Positions 1 to 9,540 are shown, numbered from the stretch's first letter. The stretch: 64,000 bases of DNA from Alteromonas sp. BL110 (GCF_003443615.1 NZ_CP031967.1:2666001-2730000), one strand, 5' to 3'. Program-made: numbers and translations. Notes: generated from the sequence alone by a model not told the origin.

Positions 1-143
1 ATGGATTTATCCAAAAGTCTAACAATATTAATTATTTGTTCATAAATCTTTTTCATTTTTAAGTATATGAATTTTATGTATATTCGTCTTTCACCTGCCG
101 TTTTTTTATGTTTTTTTAGTGTTGCCTATGTGTTGTCATTTTG

Positions 144-193
144 TTGACATGGCATTTCGCTGTGTTAATTTGAATCTATACTAAAACGGTTTA
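144..193 (+). promoter_or_regulatory. Probable promoter and operator of the alginate operon
   Basis: A TTGACA at 144-149 is followed after 16 bp by TAATTT (166-171); a second possible -10, TATACT, lies at 177-182. Just downstream an imperfect palindrome, TAAAACGGTTTA (182-193, 10 of 12 positions symmetric, CG near the centre), looks like the operators of LacI-type regulators. It sits about 35 bp before the first gene, where a repressor would block transcription. The rest of bases 1-228 is AT-rich with no gene visible. The promoter assignment is by eye and no regulator gene is present in this locus. Confidence 0.4.
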
Positions 194-228
194 TCAAGTA
201 GGTTTTCAATGATAAATAAGGAGTCAAT

Positions 229-996
229 GTGAATTCTTTATCGGGTAAGAAAGCATTAGTTACTGGCGGCGCTAGCGGAATTGGTGGGGCCATTTCTTCT
301 GAGTTAGCAGCCCAGGGGGCAACAGTAATTGTGCATTACTATCGTTCCGAAGACGCGGTAAAAGAGTTGCAAAAAGAGGTGTTGGATTCGGGAGTTGGAG
401 AAATAATCCCTGTTCAAGCCGATTTAACAAAAGAAGAAACAGTGAATGAGTTTGCTAAAACCATCCTGGGTTTAACGCCTTCTTTAGATATTTTGGTAAA
501 TAACACCGGAGATCTCGTAGAGCGCCATACGCTAGATGATATAGACAATGCGTTCTGGGAAAAAGTAATGGCGGTAAATGTCACCTCAACCATGATGGTT
601 AGCCGTGTTCTTTTACCCCTTTTAAAATCTGCAAAAGATGGTGCATCGATAGTGAATTTATCATCTCTGGCGGGAAGAAAAGGGGGGCATGGCGGCTCGC
701 TTGCGTATTCAACGTCCAAAGGAGCGGTACTCACGTTCACTCGTTCATTGGCCTCTGAACTTGCGGGTGATGGTATCCGGGTAAATGCGGTTACACCTGG
801 TCTTATATTGGGAACGCGCTTTCATTCAACCCACACCACCGACGAATCAGCGAATAAAACCATTAGTGAAATACCTTTGAAACGTGCAGGAAATCCGCGA
901 GATGTGGCTCGCGCCGTGGCCTTTTTGGCATCGGAATACAATGGGTTTATTACAGGCGCCACCTTAGACATTAACGGTGGTGTATACATGGCGTAA
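229..996 (+). CDS. SDR-family oxidoreductase, possible DEH (alginate monomer) reductase
   Basis: This is a classical short-chain dehydrogenase of 255 residues. It shows the nucleotide-binding TGGASGIG at 12-19, NNTG at 91-94, the catalytic Ser near 146 (NLSS) and the YSTSK motif with Tyr160 and Lys164. The start is GTG, chosen because AAGGAG at 218-223 is spaced 5 bases from it; an ATG overlapping at 227 is out of frame. It opens a co-directional set with an Nramp-like transporter, gluconokinase and PL6 alginate lyase. Known alginate degraders use an SDR to reduce 4-deoxy-L-erythro-5-hexoseulose uronate to KDG, so that role is the leading inference. A gluconate/sugar-acid dehydrogenase is the alternative, and the sequence alone does not decide. 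Confidence 0.8.
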   Translation: MNSLSGKKALVTGGASGIGGAISSELAAQGATVIVHYYRSEDAVKELQKEVLDSGVGEIIPVQADLTKEETVNEFAKTILGLTPSLDILVNNTGDLVERHTLDDIDNAFWEKVMAVNVTSTMMVSRVLLPLLKSAKDGASIVNLSSLAGRKGGHGGSLAYSTSKGAVLTFTRSLASELAGDGIRVNAVTPGLILGTRFHSTHTTDESANKTISEIPLKRAGNPRDVARAVAFLASEYNGFITGATLDINGGVYMA

Positions 997-1046
997 GCCT
1001 GTCTAAGCTTTATGCGTGCCGAATAAATTATAAAAAGAGGTATACA

Positions 1047-2291
1047 ATGTTGCCGATTCTCAAAAAGCTAATGGCATTCGGGCCGGCGTTCTTTGCAATA
1101 GGTTACACCATAGGAACTGGTAGCGTTACATCTATGATAGTGGCAGGTAGCACTTACGGAATGTCGCTATTGTGGGTTTTGTTTCTAAGTTGTTTGTTTT
1201 CAGGAGCGCTCATATATGCCTATGGTAATTACGCCATAGTCACTGGCGAAACAGCACTTTACGCGTTTAAAAAGCATCTCAAGTTTGGGCGTATTATCGC
1301 TATCTTAATTATAGTTGGTGTGACATTTGGTCAATGGAACTCACTAATGGGTATCCTCGGCATATCTTCAAATATCATATTTGAGATGCTTGCGCTTTAT
1401 TCTCCCTCGCTTAATCAATACAAATACGAGTTGGTATTGGGCATAGCTGTGTCAGTCATCGGCATTATGTACGCCATTATGCTTATCGGAAGGTATTCTC
1501 TTTTTGAAAAAATACTGGTGATGTTTGTATCGTGCATGGGGCTTTCTTTCGTATTCTCACTCATTGTGGTGCGCCCGCTTCCTGCCGAGGTCGTTGCTGG
1601 GTTTGTTCCTTCAATACCCGATGTGCCGGGCGGAAAGATGATGGTAGCGGCGTTCGTTGGCACGACAATGGCCGCTGCCACGTTTTTATCTCGCCCCTTG
1701 TTTATTCAAGGAAAAGGGTGGGGCATGGCTAATCAGGGTCAACAAAAGAAAGATGCAATTGTTGCTGCTATTTTGGTGTTCATCATTAGTGCATCGGTCA
1801 TGGCGGTTGCCCATGGTGCACTGTTTCACGAAGGGAAAAAGATTACTCATGTATTAGACATGGTAAATGCTCTGGAGCCTATAGCGGGAAAAACGGCACT
1901 GACTGTGTTCTTTTTCGGTACCCTAGCGGCAGGGCTTTCCTCTGTATTCCCTTGTTTGTTGATAGCTCCCCTTCTTATTGCAGATTATCGCTCAGGAAAG
2001 CTAGATACCAAGTCAACACAGTTCAAAGTGATAACCGGAATTGCGTGCTTGGTGGCGCTTATTATTCCTGTTTTCGGTTTTAACCCGATAAAAGGGCAAA
2101 TACTTTCTCAGGTATTTAATGTGTTCGTACTGCCCTTAGTGACTTTGGGGATCTTAATCCTGGCTAACAAAAAAGTATTAATGAAAAACCACGCGCCAGG
2201 TAAGTTGCTTAATACCCTGTTAGTGATGGCATTTATTTTCGCGGTCGTCATTTCAGCGAATGGTGTAGTAGCGCTTTTTGAGCAAGTATAG
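1047..2291 (+). CDS. Nramp-family (SLC11-fold) membrane transporter lacking metal-binding motifs
   Basis: This 414-residue protein is strongly hydrophobic with about 11 membrane segments. It matches the Nramp pattern in its first helix (FGPAFFAIGY, then AGSTYG and LLWVLFLS). The residues that define metal transport are missing: the TM1 DPGN is replaced by TIGTGS at 21-26, and the TM6 MPH is replaced by the stretch GTTMAAATF at 205-213. The protein therefore keeps the fold but probably not Mn/Fe transport. It lies 50 bp after the SDR, with AGAGG before the ATG, and is followed closely by gluconokinase, so import of a sugar acid or of an unusual ion linked to alginate use is an inference. Mg transport, known for some atypical Nramp relatives, is another option. 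Confidence 0.8.
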   Translation: MLPILKKLMAFGPAFFAIGYTIGTGSVTSMIVAGSTYGMSLLWVLFLSCLFSGALIYAYGNYAIVTGETALYAFKKHLKFGRIIAILIIVGVTFGQWNSLMGILGISSNIIFEMLALYSPSLNQYKYELVLGIAVSVIGIMYAIMLIGRYSLFEKILVMFVSCMGLSFVFSLIVVRPLPAEVVAGFVPSIPDVPGGKMMVAAFVGTTMAAATFLSRPLFIQGKGWGMANQGQQKKDAIVAAILVFIISASVMAVAHGALFHEGKKITHVLDMVNALEPIAGKTALTVFFFGTLAAGLSSVFPCLLIAPLLIADYRSGKLDTKSTQFKVITGIACLVALIIPVFGFNPIKGQILSQVFNVFVLPLVTLGILILANKKVLMKNHAPGKLLNTLLVMAFIFAVVISANGVVALFEQV

Positions 2292-2300
2292 GATTTTTGT

Positions 2301-2792
2301 ATGTTGATTCTAGTTGCAGGCGTGTCAGGTACAGGTAAGTCTACTGTCGGTAAAGCACTTGCCGACAATTACTCACTTCCGTTTTTCGACGGCGATGATT
2401 TTCACTCTAAAGCGAATATAGACAAAATGCAGCGGGGAAAAGCGCTTAATGACGAAGACCGAATTCCTTGGTTAGAAGCGCTTTCCGATTTACTTAGTGA
2501 ACATGATAAAGCAGAGGGGGCGGTGCTGGCGTGTTCGGCACTCAAAGAAGCTTACCGCAATATACTAAGCGCGAATAAAACTTTGCCTATTCATTGGATA
2601 GTGCTTACTGGCAGTGAAGCTTTGTTGGCTTCAAGGCTTTCTTCTCGTAACGACCACTTTTTCGATCCCAAATTGCTGCGTTCACAGCTAAATACTTTTC
2701 AGTTGCCTTACTATGGAAAGCATATAGATGTAGCAATGCCGGTAGATGAAGTAGTTCATAGTGCTATTGAATTTATAAATCGAAATGTTTAA
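2301..2792 (+). CDS. gntK: Gluconokinase-family carbohydrate kinase
   Basis: This 163-residue P-loop kinase of the GntK type would phosphorylate gluconate to 6-phosphogluconate in the cytoplasm with ATP. The Walker A motif GVSGTGKST is at residues 7-15, and the family pattern FFDGDDFH follows at 28-35, then LNDEDRIPWL. Length is normal for the family. It begins 9 bases after the transporter stop, with AGGA as the likely ribosome site, so it is part of the same operon. KDG from alginate is usually phosphorylated by a PfkB-type kinase, so GntK here suggests either a gluconate side branch or a related sugar-acid substrate. Family is certain; substrate in this locus is inferred. Confidence 0.88.
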   Translation: MLILVAGVSGTGKSTVGKALADNYSLPFFDGDDFHSKANIDKMQRGKALNDEDRIPWLEALSDLLSEHDKAEGAVLACSALKEAYRNILSANKTLPIHWIVLTGSEALLASRLSSRNDHFFDPKLLRSQLNTFQLPYYGKHIDVAMPVDEVVHSAIEFINRNV

Positions 2793-2841
2793 CGCCTCAA
2801 CCATTTAAGGCTGTCAGCGTTGTTAATAACAAGGTTAAAAA

Positions 2842-5088
2842 ATGAATCATATATTGGTAAGTAAACTAAATATTCTGGGTGTGGCGCTGATGCTGTTTTT
2901 TAGTAACTCAGTATTTGCCACTCTTGTTTCTAATATTGAAGAGTTTAATCAGACGGTAGAAACGGCAAAGCCCGGCGACACTATTACCCTTGCTAACGGT
3001 GAGTGGGCAAACGTTGAACTTGTATTCAAAGGCGAAGGCACTGAAAGGAAACCTATAACCCTAAAGGCACAAACGCCGGGAGAGGTGATAATCACCGGCC
3101 AGTCTAACTTAAGTCTTTCAGGCAAATATCTAGTGGTTGATGGGCTGGTATTTACTCGGGGGTATACACCCACAGGTGAGGTAATTGCATTTAAAACCTC
3201 GCCTACAGAGTTGGCGAGTTATTCTCGCTTAACGAATGTTGTTATTGACGATTTTAGCCACCCCGAGCGTGAGCTTTCAGATTTATGGCTTGCGATTTAT
3301 GGCAAACACAATCGTATCGACCATAACTCGTTTATTAATAAGCGTAACCGTGGGGTAACGGTTGCGGTGAGAATGAACTCGAAAGAAAGTCGAGAGAATC
3401 ACCACGTTATAGAGTACAACTACTTCGGCCCTAGACAGGTTCTAGGTGCTAATGGTGGCGAAACCTTACGTATAGGCACCAGTCACTTTTCTCGCGAATA
3501 TGCCAATACACTAGTGCAGTACAATTATTTTGATCGCACCAGTGGTGAACATGAAATCATCTCTAACAAATCAAGTGGCAATACCTTTTTAGGCAACGTG
3601 TTTTATGAAGCGCAGGGCACATTAACAATGCGTCACGGGCATTACACACGAGTTGAAAATAACTACTTTATTGGAAATAGAAAGCCAAATACGGGGGGAA
3701 TTCGCATCATTAACGAACACCAAACCGTAAAGAATAATTACTTATATGGACTAACGGGCAGACGCTTTCGCGGTGCGCTTGTGATAATGAACGGTGTTCC
3801 CAATTCACCGCCGAATCGATACGACCCGGTGATTGAATCTGTTATGAACAACAATATCGTTATCGATAGCGACTATATTCAATTAGGTGCGGGTGCAGAC
3901 GAAGAGCGTTCCGCTCCACCGAAAAGCTCTGAGATGCAAAACAACATTATTTTGGGAAAGTACAACGATACACCAATTACGGTATTTGATGATGTATCAG
4001 GCATAAACTTTAAAGGTAATGTGTTAACGCAAACGTCTGAAAACCCAATTGGTAAAGGCTTCACAAAAGCGCCTTATAAAGTAACAAAGAACGAATACGG
4101 CTTAATGACACCTGAGCAAAGCTTAATTGACGATATCGAATTTGGGGAAATAAAACTGCCCGTTACGAAAGATGAAGTCGGTGCACCTTATTACGATAAG
4201 AAAGAAAGTAGAGTTGCATTTGGAAGCGGCAAAGACATTATGGTTAGTCCAGGTATAGACACCCTTGCTAATGCCCTCGAAAATAGCATGCCAGGCGACA
4301 CGCTTGTGCTGGAAAATGGTGGAGAATATTTGCTAACCCGTTTCGCCAATATCAACCACCCAGTTACAGTGATGGCAAAGCAGGGCGCTAAACCTGTTAT
4401 CCGTTCTGAGAAGCCAAGCTTTATCGTTATTCGCAATGGTGGAGCTTTGAACCTAAATAATCTTTGGTTTGATGGCGCCGCTTCGCCTGACTACAAAGGC
4501 AATAGCATTATCAGAACCAGTCGTTCTTCAATGAATATCAACTATTCGTTACTTGTCGATAATGTAAAAGTGACAGACCTCAACATTAACGGCTACTTCT
4601 ACTTTTTTAAAGCCTACCCAGGTACATTTGCTGATGAAATAGTTATTGCGAATTCTGACATGAGTAACATCACAGGCGCCATTCTTTCGCTTAATAAAGA
4701 GACGGAAGATCTCGGCGTTTACAGTGTTGAGAACCTTACGATAGAAGGCAACACCTTCACCGATGTAAAAGAAGAAGTGGTGACAGTGTACCGTGGGGGC
4801 TTTGATGAAAGCACTTTTGGCCCTATGGTAACGGTAAAAGGTAACAGGCTGAAAAACGTTGGAAAAGGTAAAACCCATAGGACTGGCGCTTCTATGTATT
4901 TCCACGGCGTGCAAAACCTTCATATCGATGATACGACTATTACCGACAGTGCACCAATTTCGCTTTACTTAACTAACGGTGAACCCATTACCGTCATTGA
5001 AAATGTATCACACATAAATACGCCTAAAATTAAGGCTAACAACACAGAATATAACGTTGATAACGTTAGCTACCAAAAAAGCCAATAA
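2842..5088 (+). CDS. PL6 alginate lyase (AlyGC-like, two beta-helix domains)
   Basis: This secreted or periplasmic 748-residue lyase cleaves alginate by beta-elimination. A signal peptide spans about 1-26 (ending NSVFA). The first parallel beta-helix domain (about 28-430) carries the PL6/chondroitinase B signature; a second beta-helix follows (about 470-745). Length and architecture match the characterised exolytic poly-guluronate lyase AlyGC of Glaciecola. With an offset of 23 residues, the reported AlyGC calcium ligands fall on Asn204, Glu236 and Glu238, and the catalytic Lys and Arg on Lys243 and Arg264; all are present. It ends the operon before a strong terminator. No TBDR or KDG kinase of the alginate pathway lies nearby, so the rest of the pathway must be elsewhere. 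Confidence 0.92.
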   Translation: MNHILVSKLNILGVALMLFFSNSVFATLVSNIEEFNQTVETAKPGDTITLANGEWANVELVFKGEGTERKPITLKAQTPGEVIITGQSNLSLSGKYLVVDGLVFTRGYTPTGEVIAFKTSPTELASYSRLTNVVIDDFSHPERELSDLWLAIYGKHNRIDHNSFINKRNRGVTVAVRMNSKESRENHHVIEYNYFGPRQVLGANGGETLRIGTSHFSREYANTLVQYNYFDRTSGEHEIISNKSSGNTFLGNVFYEAQGTLTMRHGHYTRVENNYFIGNRKPNTGGIRIINEHQTVKNNYLYGLTGRRFRGALVIMNGVPNSPPNRYDPVIESVMNNNIVIDSDYIQLGAGADEERSAPPKSSEMQNNIILGKYNDTPITVFDDVSGINFKGNVLTQTSENPIGKGFTKAPYKVTKNEYGLMTPEQSLIDDIEFGEIKLPVTKDEVGAPYYDKKESRVAFGSGKDIMVSPGIDTLANALENSMPGDTLVLENGGEYLLTRFANINHPVTVMAKQGAKPVIRSEKPSFIVIRNGGALNLNNLWFDGAASPDYKGNSIIRTSRSSMNINYSLLVDNVKVTDLNINGYFYFFKAYPGTFADEIVIANSDMSNITGAILSLNKETEDLGVYSVENLTIEGNTFTDVKEEVVTVYRGGFDESTFGPMVTVKGNRLKNVGKGKTHRTGASMYFHGVQNLHIDDTTITDSAPISLYLTNGEPITVIENVSHINTPKIKANNTEYNVDNVSYQKSQ

Positions 5089-5095
5089 AACCAAT

Positions 5096-5124
5096 AAAAG
5101 GGCTTTTATCTAAAAAGCCCTTTT
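5096..5124 (+). terminator. Rho-independent terminator after the PL6 lyase
   Basis: Two 12-base arms, AAAAGGGCTTTT (5096-5107) and AAAAGCCCTTTT (5113-5124), are perfectly complementary around a 5-base loop. The second arm ends in a T run, giving a symmetrical hairpin just after the lyase stop codon. It closes the alginate operon. Confidence 0.9.
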
Positions 5125-5198
5125 ATAATCACAACTTGTGAATTGCGGGATACCTGACGTAGTATTGCTGTTCCTAGTTTTCTCAGAGTATCCTTTTC

Positions 5199-6317
5199 AT
5201 GTACCAAGATTTTCAAGCAGAGTTGGCGTGGGCCAGCCTGCATATGCCTCGTACTCGTAAGGCTATCGCATCACTTCCTGATCTGTCTAATATTAGGCTT
5301 GCCTGCAACATGCATTTAGATTTGAAAATGGCGCCTTTAGTAGAGGGGCTGCTTTCACGTGGCTGTAATATCTTTTTGACCACATGCAACCCTACTACAG
5401 TACAAGATGATGTGGTGTCCTACCTTGTGGATAAAGGTGCAACAGCCCATGCGTGGCGCGATATGAGCGACGCTGACTGGTCTGAATCATTTGATAAAGC
5501 GTTGGCTTGGCAACCCACCCATTTATGCGAAATGGGTGCGGATCTCACCACTCGACTACATGAAAATATAAAAGTAAATAAGCCAGTACCAAACATAGTA
5601 TCGGGCTTGGAAGCAACGGGCTCTGGCATCAACCGGCTAAACGGTATGGCGCCAAACTACCCCATTTTTAACTGGGATGATTTGCCAGTAAAAGAAGGGC
5701 TTCACAATAGGCATATGGTGGGCTTAAGCGCTTGGCAAACCTTCTTCCAAACTACCCATCTAACCCTGCACGAAAAAGTAGTGGTTGTTATTGGTTATGG
5801 CTTGGTGGGGCAGGGCGTTGCTGCGTCGGCGAAAGCTTACGGGGCGCAGGTCCAAGTAGCAGAACTGGACCCAGCAAGAGCGCTCCAGGCGAAATACGAC
5901 GGTTGGCCAGTGGTTGATTTAAATGAGGCTGCTAGCCAAGCCGATGTTATTGCCACTGCTACTGGCGCCTATGGCGTAGTCAGTTCAACTCATTTAGACA
6001 GTATGAAAGACGGGGCGTTTATTTTGAATGTGGGTCACGTAGCACAAGAGATTGATGTGCCATACCTAAAAAATAACGCTACCCACAGTGAGCCAATGCC
6101 TTATGTAAATGCCTATAAACTGGGCGATAAAACACTGTATCTACTCGCTGATGGCTCTATGTTTAACTTAACCGCGGGCTATGGCGACAGCATCAATGCG
6201 TTTGACGTAACCTTAGCCGTTATGGCTGCAGGCATTGGCTTTATTGTGAATGAAGGTGCGACAAGTGAGAAAGGTTTGTACTTACTTCCAGAAGCCGCGT
6301 GGAAAAGTGTTCTGTAA
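5199..6317 (+). CDS. S-adenosylhomocysteine hydrolase-like protein with altered active site
   Basis: This 372-residue protein has the AHCY fold. In the N-terminal domain NMHLDLK (His39), TCNPTTVQD (62-70) and MGADLT (Asp115) match family motifs. The NAD site GYGLVGQG is at 199-206, with the acidic AELDP after it and NVGH further on. Three features argue against the standard enzyme. The usual EETTTG is GLEATGSG (Glu138 kept). The lysine is kept (Lys165), but the aspartate of the KxxxDN signature is His169 before Asn170. The C-terminal tail with the NAD-contacting Lys and Tyr is missing; canonical enzymes are about 430-470 residues. It is probably a paralogue acting on another thioether or nucleoside. 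It is followed by an M24 peptidase. The ribosome site is weak, so the start is less certain. Confidence 0.75.
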   Translation: MYQDFQAELAWASLHMPRTRKAIASLPDLSNIRLACNMHLDLKMAPLVEGLLSRGCNIFLTTCNPTTVQDDVVSYLVDKGATAHAWRDMSDADWSESFDKALAWQPTHLCEMGADLTTRLHENIKVNKPVPNIVSGLEATGSGINRLNGMAPNYPIFNWDDLPVKEGLHNRHMVGLSAWQTFFQTTHLTLHEKVVVVIGYGLVGQGVAASAKAYGAQVQVAELDPARALQAKYDGWPVVDLNEAASQADVIATATGAYGVVSSTHLDSMKDGAFILNVGHVAQEIDVPYLKNNATHSEPMPYVNAYKLGDKTLYLLADGSMFNLTAGYGDSINAFDVTLAVMAAGIGFIVNEGATSEKGLYLLPEAAWKSVL

Positions 6318-6455
6318 AAGTATAGCGGATAATAAGCAAGTGTTTATCTTCATGTACACTGTATAAAAGGTCTAGCCACCTTGGCTAATCTCGACATTCC
6401 TATTGAATGTTGTACAGTGAGCCCGTTTTAATAAATCTATAGTTAAGGCGGGCTA

Positions 6456-7697
6456 ATGAGCACTCCGATAGAAACACAGCTAGGCGAAAAAATAGGTACG
6501 GGAATAGGTACAAAAACACCACAGCAGGCACTAGATAGCCTTAGCGACATGGCAGGCGATCTAAGTCCCATTTCACTTTCAGAACATAAAGCTCGCATCG
6601 CCAAAGCCCAGCGTTACATGCAACAGCATGATATTGGCGCGTTATATCTAAACGCGGGTGCTAATTTAGCGTATTTCACAGGCATGCAGTGGTACGCCAG
6701 CGAACGTTTAGTCGGTGCGCTTTTGCCTGCAAAAGGTGACATTGTATATCTTGCCCCTACGTTTGAAATCGACTCGTTAAACGAGCTTAAATTAGTAGAA
6801 GGCGAGATTATCGGTTGGCAAGAACATGAAAGCCCATACGCGCTTGCCATCTCTATGTTGAGCGAGCTGGATACAGCGGGTAGCAGCAAGCTGGGTGTTG
6901 ATGAGTCTACGCAGTTTTTTATTGTAGATGGTTTTAATAAACTGCTGGAACAACCATGGCAAATCATCAATGGTGCTGAGGTAACTGCGCACTGTCGCAT
7001 GTATAAATCTAACAATGAACTAGCGCTCATTCAGCGTGCTATGGATATGACTCTTACTGTGCACAAAGCCACTGCCAGTATGCTTTATGAGGGCATAACT
7101 ACGACAGAAGTTGAAGCATTTATTAACGAGGCGCATAAAAAAGTAGGCGCCAGCGGTAACTATTTTTGCATTGTGCTTTTCGGAAAAGCGACCTCGTTTC
7201 CCCACGGCGTTAAAGACCCACAAGTATTAAAGAAAAACGACTTAGTATTGATTGACACTGGTTGTAAGGTACACGGTTACCTCTCTGATATCACGAGAAC
7301 CTATTGTTTTGGTGAGCCAACCGATAAACAACGCGCAATGTGGGAAAGCGAAAAACGTGCGCAGCTTGCTGCATTTAACGCTGCAGAAGTCGGTGTACCC
7401 TGTGGCGATGTGGATAAAGCTGCCCGAGATAGCTTAGCGAAAGATGGCTTAGGGCCTGACTATAATTTGCCAGGCTTACCTCATCGAACGGGGCATGGTA
7501 TTGGTATGGATATTCACGAATGGCCGTATTTGGTCAAAGACAATCCCCATCCATTGGCATCTGGCATGTGTTTCAGTAACGAGCCTATGATAGTGGTGCC
7601 GAACGAGTTTGGCATACGTTTAGAAGATCATTTTTATATGACCGAAGATGGCCCTGTCTGGTTTACTGAGCCCAGTGAATCTATCGATTCACTGTAA
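6456..7697 (+). CDS. M24-family (Xaa-Pro peptidase/creatinase-like) metallohydrolase
   Basis: This 413-residue cytoplasmic protein has a creatinase-type N-terminal domain (about 45-185) and a pita-bread M24 domain (about 195-400). The five metal ligands are readable: Asp in LIDTG, Asp in SDITRT, His in RTGHGIGMDIHE (near 343-356), Glu in SNEPM and Glu in RLEDH. It therefore probably removes N-terminal residues before proline or hydrolyses a related amide. There is no signal peptide. AAGGCGG stands before the ATG. It lies 138 bp behind the AHCY-like gene on the same strand and may share its promoter, since no terminator is visible between them. Exact substrate is unknown. Confidence 0.85.
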   Translation: MSTPIETQLGEKIGTGIGTKTPQQALDSLSDMAGDLSPISLSEHKARIAKAQRYMQQHDIGALYLNAGANLAYFTGMQWYASERLVGALLPAKGDIVYLAPTFEIDSLNELKLVEGEIIGWQEHESPYALAISMLSELDTAGSSKLGVDESTQFFIVDGFNKLLEQPWQIINGAEVTAHCRMYKSNNELALIQRAMDMTLTVHKATASMLYEGITTTEVEAFINEAHKKVGASGNYFCIVLFGKATSFPHGVKDPQVLKKNDLVLIDTGCKVHGYLSDITRTYCFGEPTDKQRAMWESEKRAQLAAFNAAEVGVPCGDVDKAARDSLAKDGLGPDYNLPGLPHRTGHGIGMDIHEWPYLVKDNPHPLASGMCFSNEPMIVVPNEFGIRLEDHFYMTEDGPVWFTEPSESIDSL

Positions 7698-7711
7698 CTA
7701 GACTGAATTGA

Positions 7712-7738
7712 AGCTGCTCTTTGTTACGAAGAGCAGCT
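7712..7738. terminator. Bidirectional terminator overlapping the end of selO
   Basis: The arms AGCTGCTCTT (7712-7721) and AAGAGCAGCT (7729-7738) pair perfectly over a 7-base loop between the converging M24 and selO genes. One arm is made of the last sense codons of selO (Ser-Cys-Ser-Ser). Neither side has a long T run, so termination efficiency is uncertain. Confidence 0.6.
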
Positions 7739-9427
7739 GTAGTGCGCAACACCGCCAGCACTGAAAAATTCAAGTGGGCGCATTTGGTAATACTTATTCT
7801 CTACCTCTTCTGTTTGCTCATCATAAGGCGCGGTTAGTACACTCTGTAGTTCGTGAATTTGGGTAAAGTCACCTTTCTCGGCAGCTTTATAAGCAGGCAC
7901 AATAAGCCACTCGCGCCAAGTGAATTTAGGGTTAGCTTGGCGCATGTTCTCTGCTATAGCAGTTATAGCGTTTGTTTGATCGTCTTGGGCTTCAGCGTCC
8001 TTTTCAATACGCTCACGCCAAGTTTTTAGCCATACTTCCCATTCTGTCAACACCTCTGCCTTAGGCGAGTAGTAAAAACTCTTCGTCAAACCTGCCATAT
8101 CTTCAGGTATCGAAGATAGCTCTCGGAAAAACATATTGTAGTCGGCGCCTGTGCGCAGCATTAATTGCAGAAGCTTGATAAGCAAGTCGTGGTCGTAGCT
8201 CGCAAGGCCGAGCTTTGTTGCCCACATGCTTTCCATTGCGCTTTCCATAACGCCAGAAAAACCGTCGTTAATATCGTTAAGCTTAGAGAGCTGTTCACTG
8301 TTGCCTTCAAGTAGCGTCATCAGTGAGCGACAGAACATATCAAAGTTTTTCTGTGCAGCAATGGGCTGGTTTAAAAACGAGAAGTGACGACCGCCGCCTG
8401 TCCAAGGTTGATATTCTGCTTCAAAAAATTCACAAAAACCGAATGGCCCGTAATCCAGCGTAAAGCCGCCAGCGGCGCAGTTGTCGCTATTAAAATTGCC
8501 TTGGCAATAACCTACGCGAACCCAATTAGAAACAAGGCCAGTTAACCTGCTTCTAAATAGCTCAGCCAGAGCTACCACTTGCTCGTCTAATGGCGCGGTT
8601 GTGTCTATTTCACCAGCGTACTCTCGCTCAATAAGGTGTTTAACAATGGCTTCTAGCTCATTTAATGCATTGCTGTGTTCATTACAGCGTGCGCGCCTAG
8701 CAAAAAGCTCTATTTGCCCTACGCGCAAAAACGATGGGGCGACGCGGGTGGATATGGCCGTTATATTTTCTACCATCACTTCAGGCTCATAGGAATGAGA
8801 GCCTTCGCGATACCAAGGCCTGTCTACCGTGTCTGATTCAGACATAAACAAGCTTAGCGAGCGTGAGGTCGGAATACCAAGCGCGTGCATATGCTCTTGC
8901 ACCAAAAATTCGCGCACGCTAGAGCGCAATACAGCGCGCCCATCTGCACCTCGGCAATAAGGCGTGCGGCCAGCGCCTTTTAACTGCATTTCCCAACGCT
9001 TGCCGTTAAATACCGCTTCAATGATAGAGATTGCGCGGCCGTCACCGTAGCCGTTACCCGTTCTAAACGGGCACTGTTGTGTGTATTCCGTACCATAAAT
9101 TGAAAGCGCGTAGCCAGTTGCCCAACCGAAAGGTTTCATAGGTGCAGGTACTGCTGACATGTCGCCTGAAAACAGCTGGGTGAAATCTTTAGATGTTGCA
9201 AGACTGTCGTCTAAGCCCAATTCGGCAAATAGCGTTTCGCTATGAGCAATGTACGTCGGTGCAGTTAATGGGGTCGGAGTAACCGGCACATAGTGACCTG
9301 AGAAGACTTGGCGCGGGTCATGATCATTGCCATCGCTAGTCGACTGCGGGTCTGGAGTAAGGGTATTTAGCAATGAGTAATCAACGTGCTTTGCAAATTC
9401 TTCTATCGTCTTGATACGTTCTGTCAC
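7724..9427 (-). CDS. selO: Protein adenylyltransferase SelO (YdiU family)
   Basis: SelO is a pseudokinase that transfers AMP, not phosphate, to Ser/Thr/Tyr of target proteins in the redox response. This 567-residue copy has the family signature [11 protein letters not shown], with the nucleotide-binding lysine at 150, then [16 protein letters not shown], and later NSDN and the metal-binding DYGPFGF. The very C-terminus reads YSCSS, keeping the redox-active cysteine that is selenocysteine in many eukaryotic homologues. Length is in the normal range (bacterial members about 480-570). It stands alone, convergent with the M24 gene and upstream of the DUF1439 gene's end. Confidence 0.93.
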   Translation of the reverse strand: MTERIKTIEEFAKHVDYSLLNTLTPDPQSTSDGNDHDPRQVFSGHYVPVTPTPLTAPTYIAHSETLFAELGLDDSLATSKDFTQLFSGDMSAVPAPMKPFGWATGYALSIYGTEYTQQCPFRTGNGYGDGRAISIIEAVFNGKRWEMQLKGAGRTPYCRGADGRAVLRSSVREFLVQEHMHALGIPTSRSLSLFMSESDTVDRPWYREGSHSYEPEVMVENITAISTRVAPSFLRVGQIELFARRARCNEHSNALNELEAIVKHLIEREYAGEIDTTAPLDEQVVALAELFRSRLTGLVSNWVRVGYCQGNFNSDNCAAGGFTLDYGPFGFCEFFEAEYQPWTGGGRHFSFLNQPIAAQKNFDMFCRSLMTLLEGNSEQLSKLNDINDGFSGVMESAMESMWATKLGLASYDHDLLIKLLQLMLRTGADYNMFFRELSSIPEDMAGLTKSFYYSPKAEVLTEWEVWLKTWRERIEKDAEAQDDQTNAITAIAENMRQANPKFTWREWLIVPAYKAAEKGDFTQIHELQSVLTAPYDEQTEEVENKYYQMRPLEFFSAGGVAHYSCSS

Positions 9428-9540
9428 TATGCCTGCCTATTTCATTAGAGCGGAAAGTTTCTTCTTTAACGTCGAAGCTTCATCTACCTTAGTATTTTTA
9501 AAACACTCGACACCCGATATTTGGTACGGTGATTCAATAA

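Noticed and set aside
227..229. ATG overlapping the GTG start of the first SDR
   Set aside because: It is out of frame with the SDR; the GTG at 229 fits the protein start and has AAGGAG 5 bases upstream.
4549..4923. 124-codon open frame antisense to the alginate lyase
   Set aside because: It is a mirror frame of the beta-helix coding sequence, with no ribosome site or recognisable domain.
7724..7740. Possible selenocysteine and SECIS-like hairpin at the selO end
   Set aside because: The codon is TGC (Cys), not TGA, and the hairpin behaves as a terminator.
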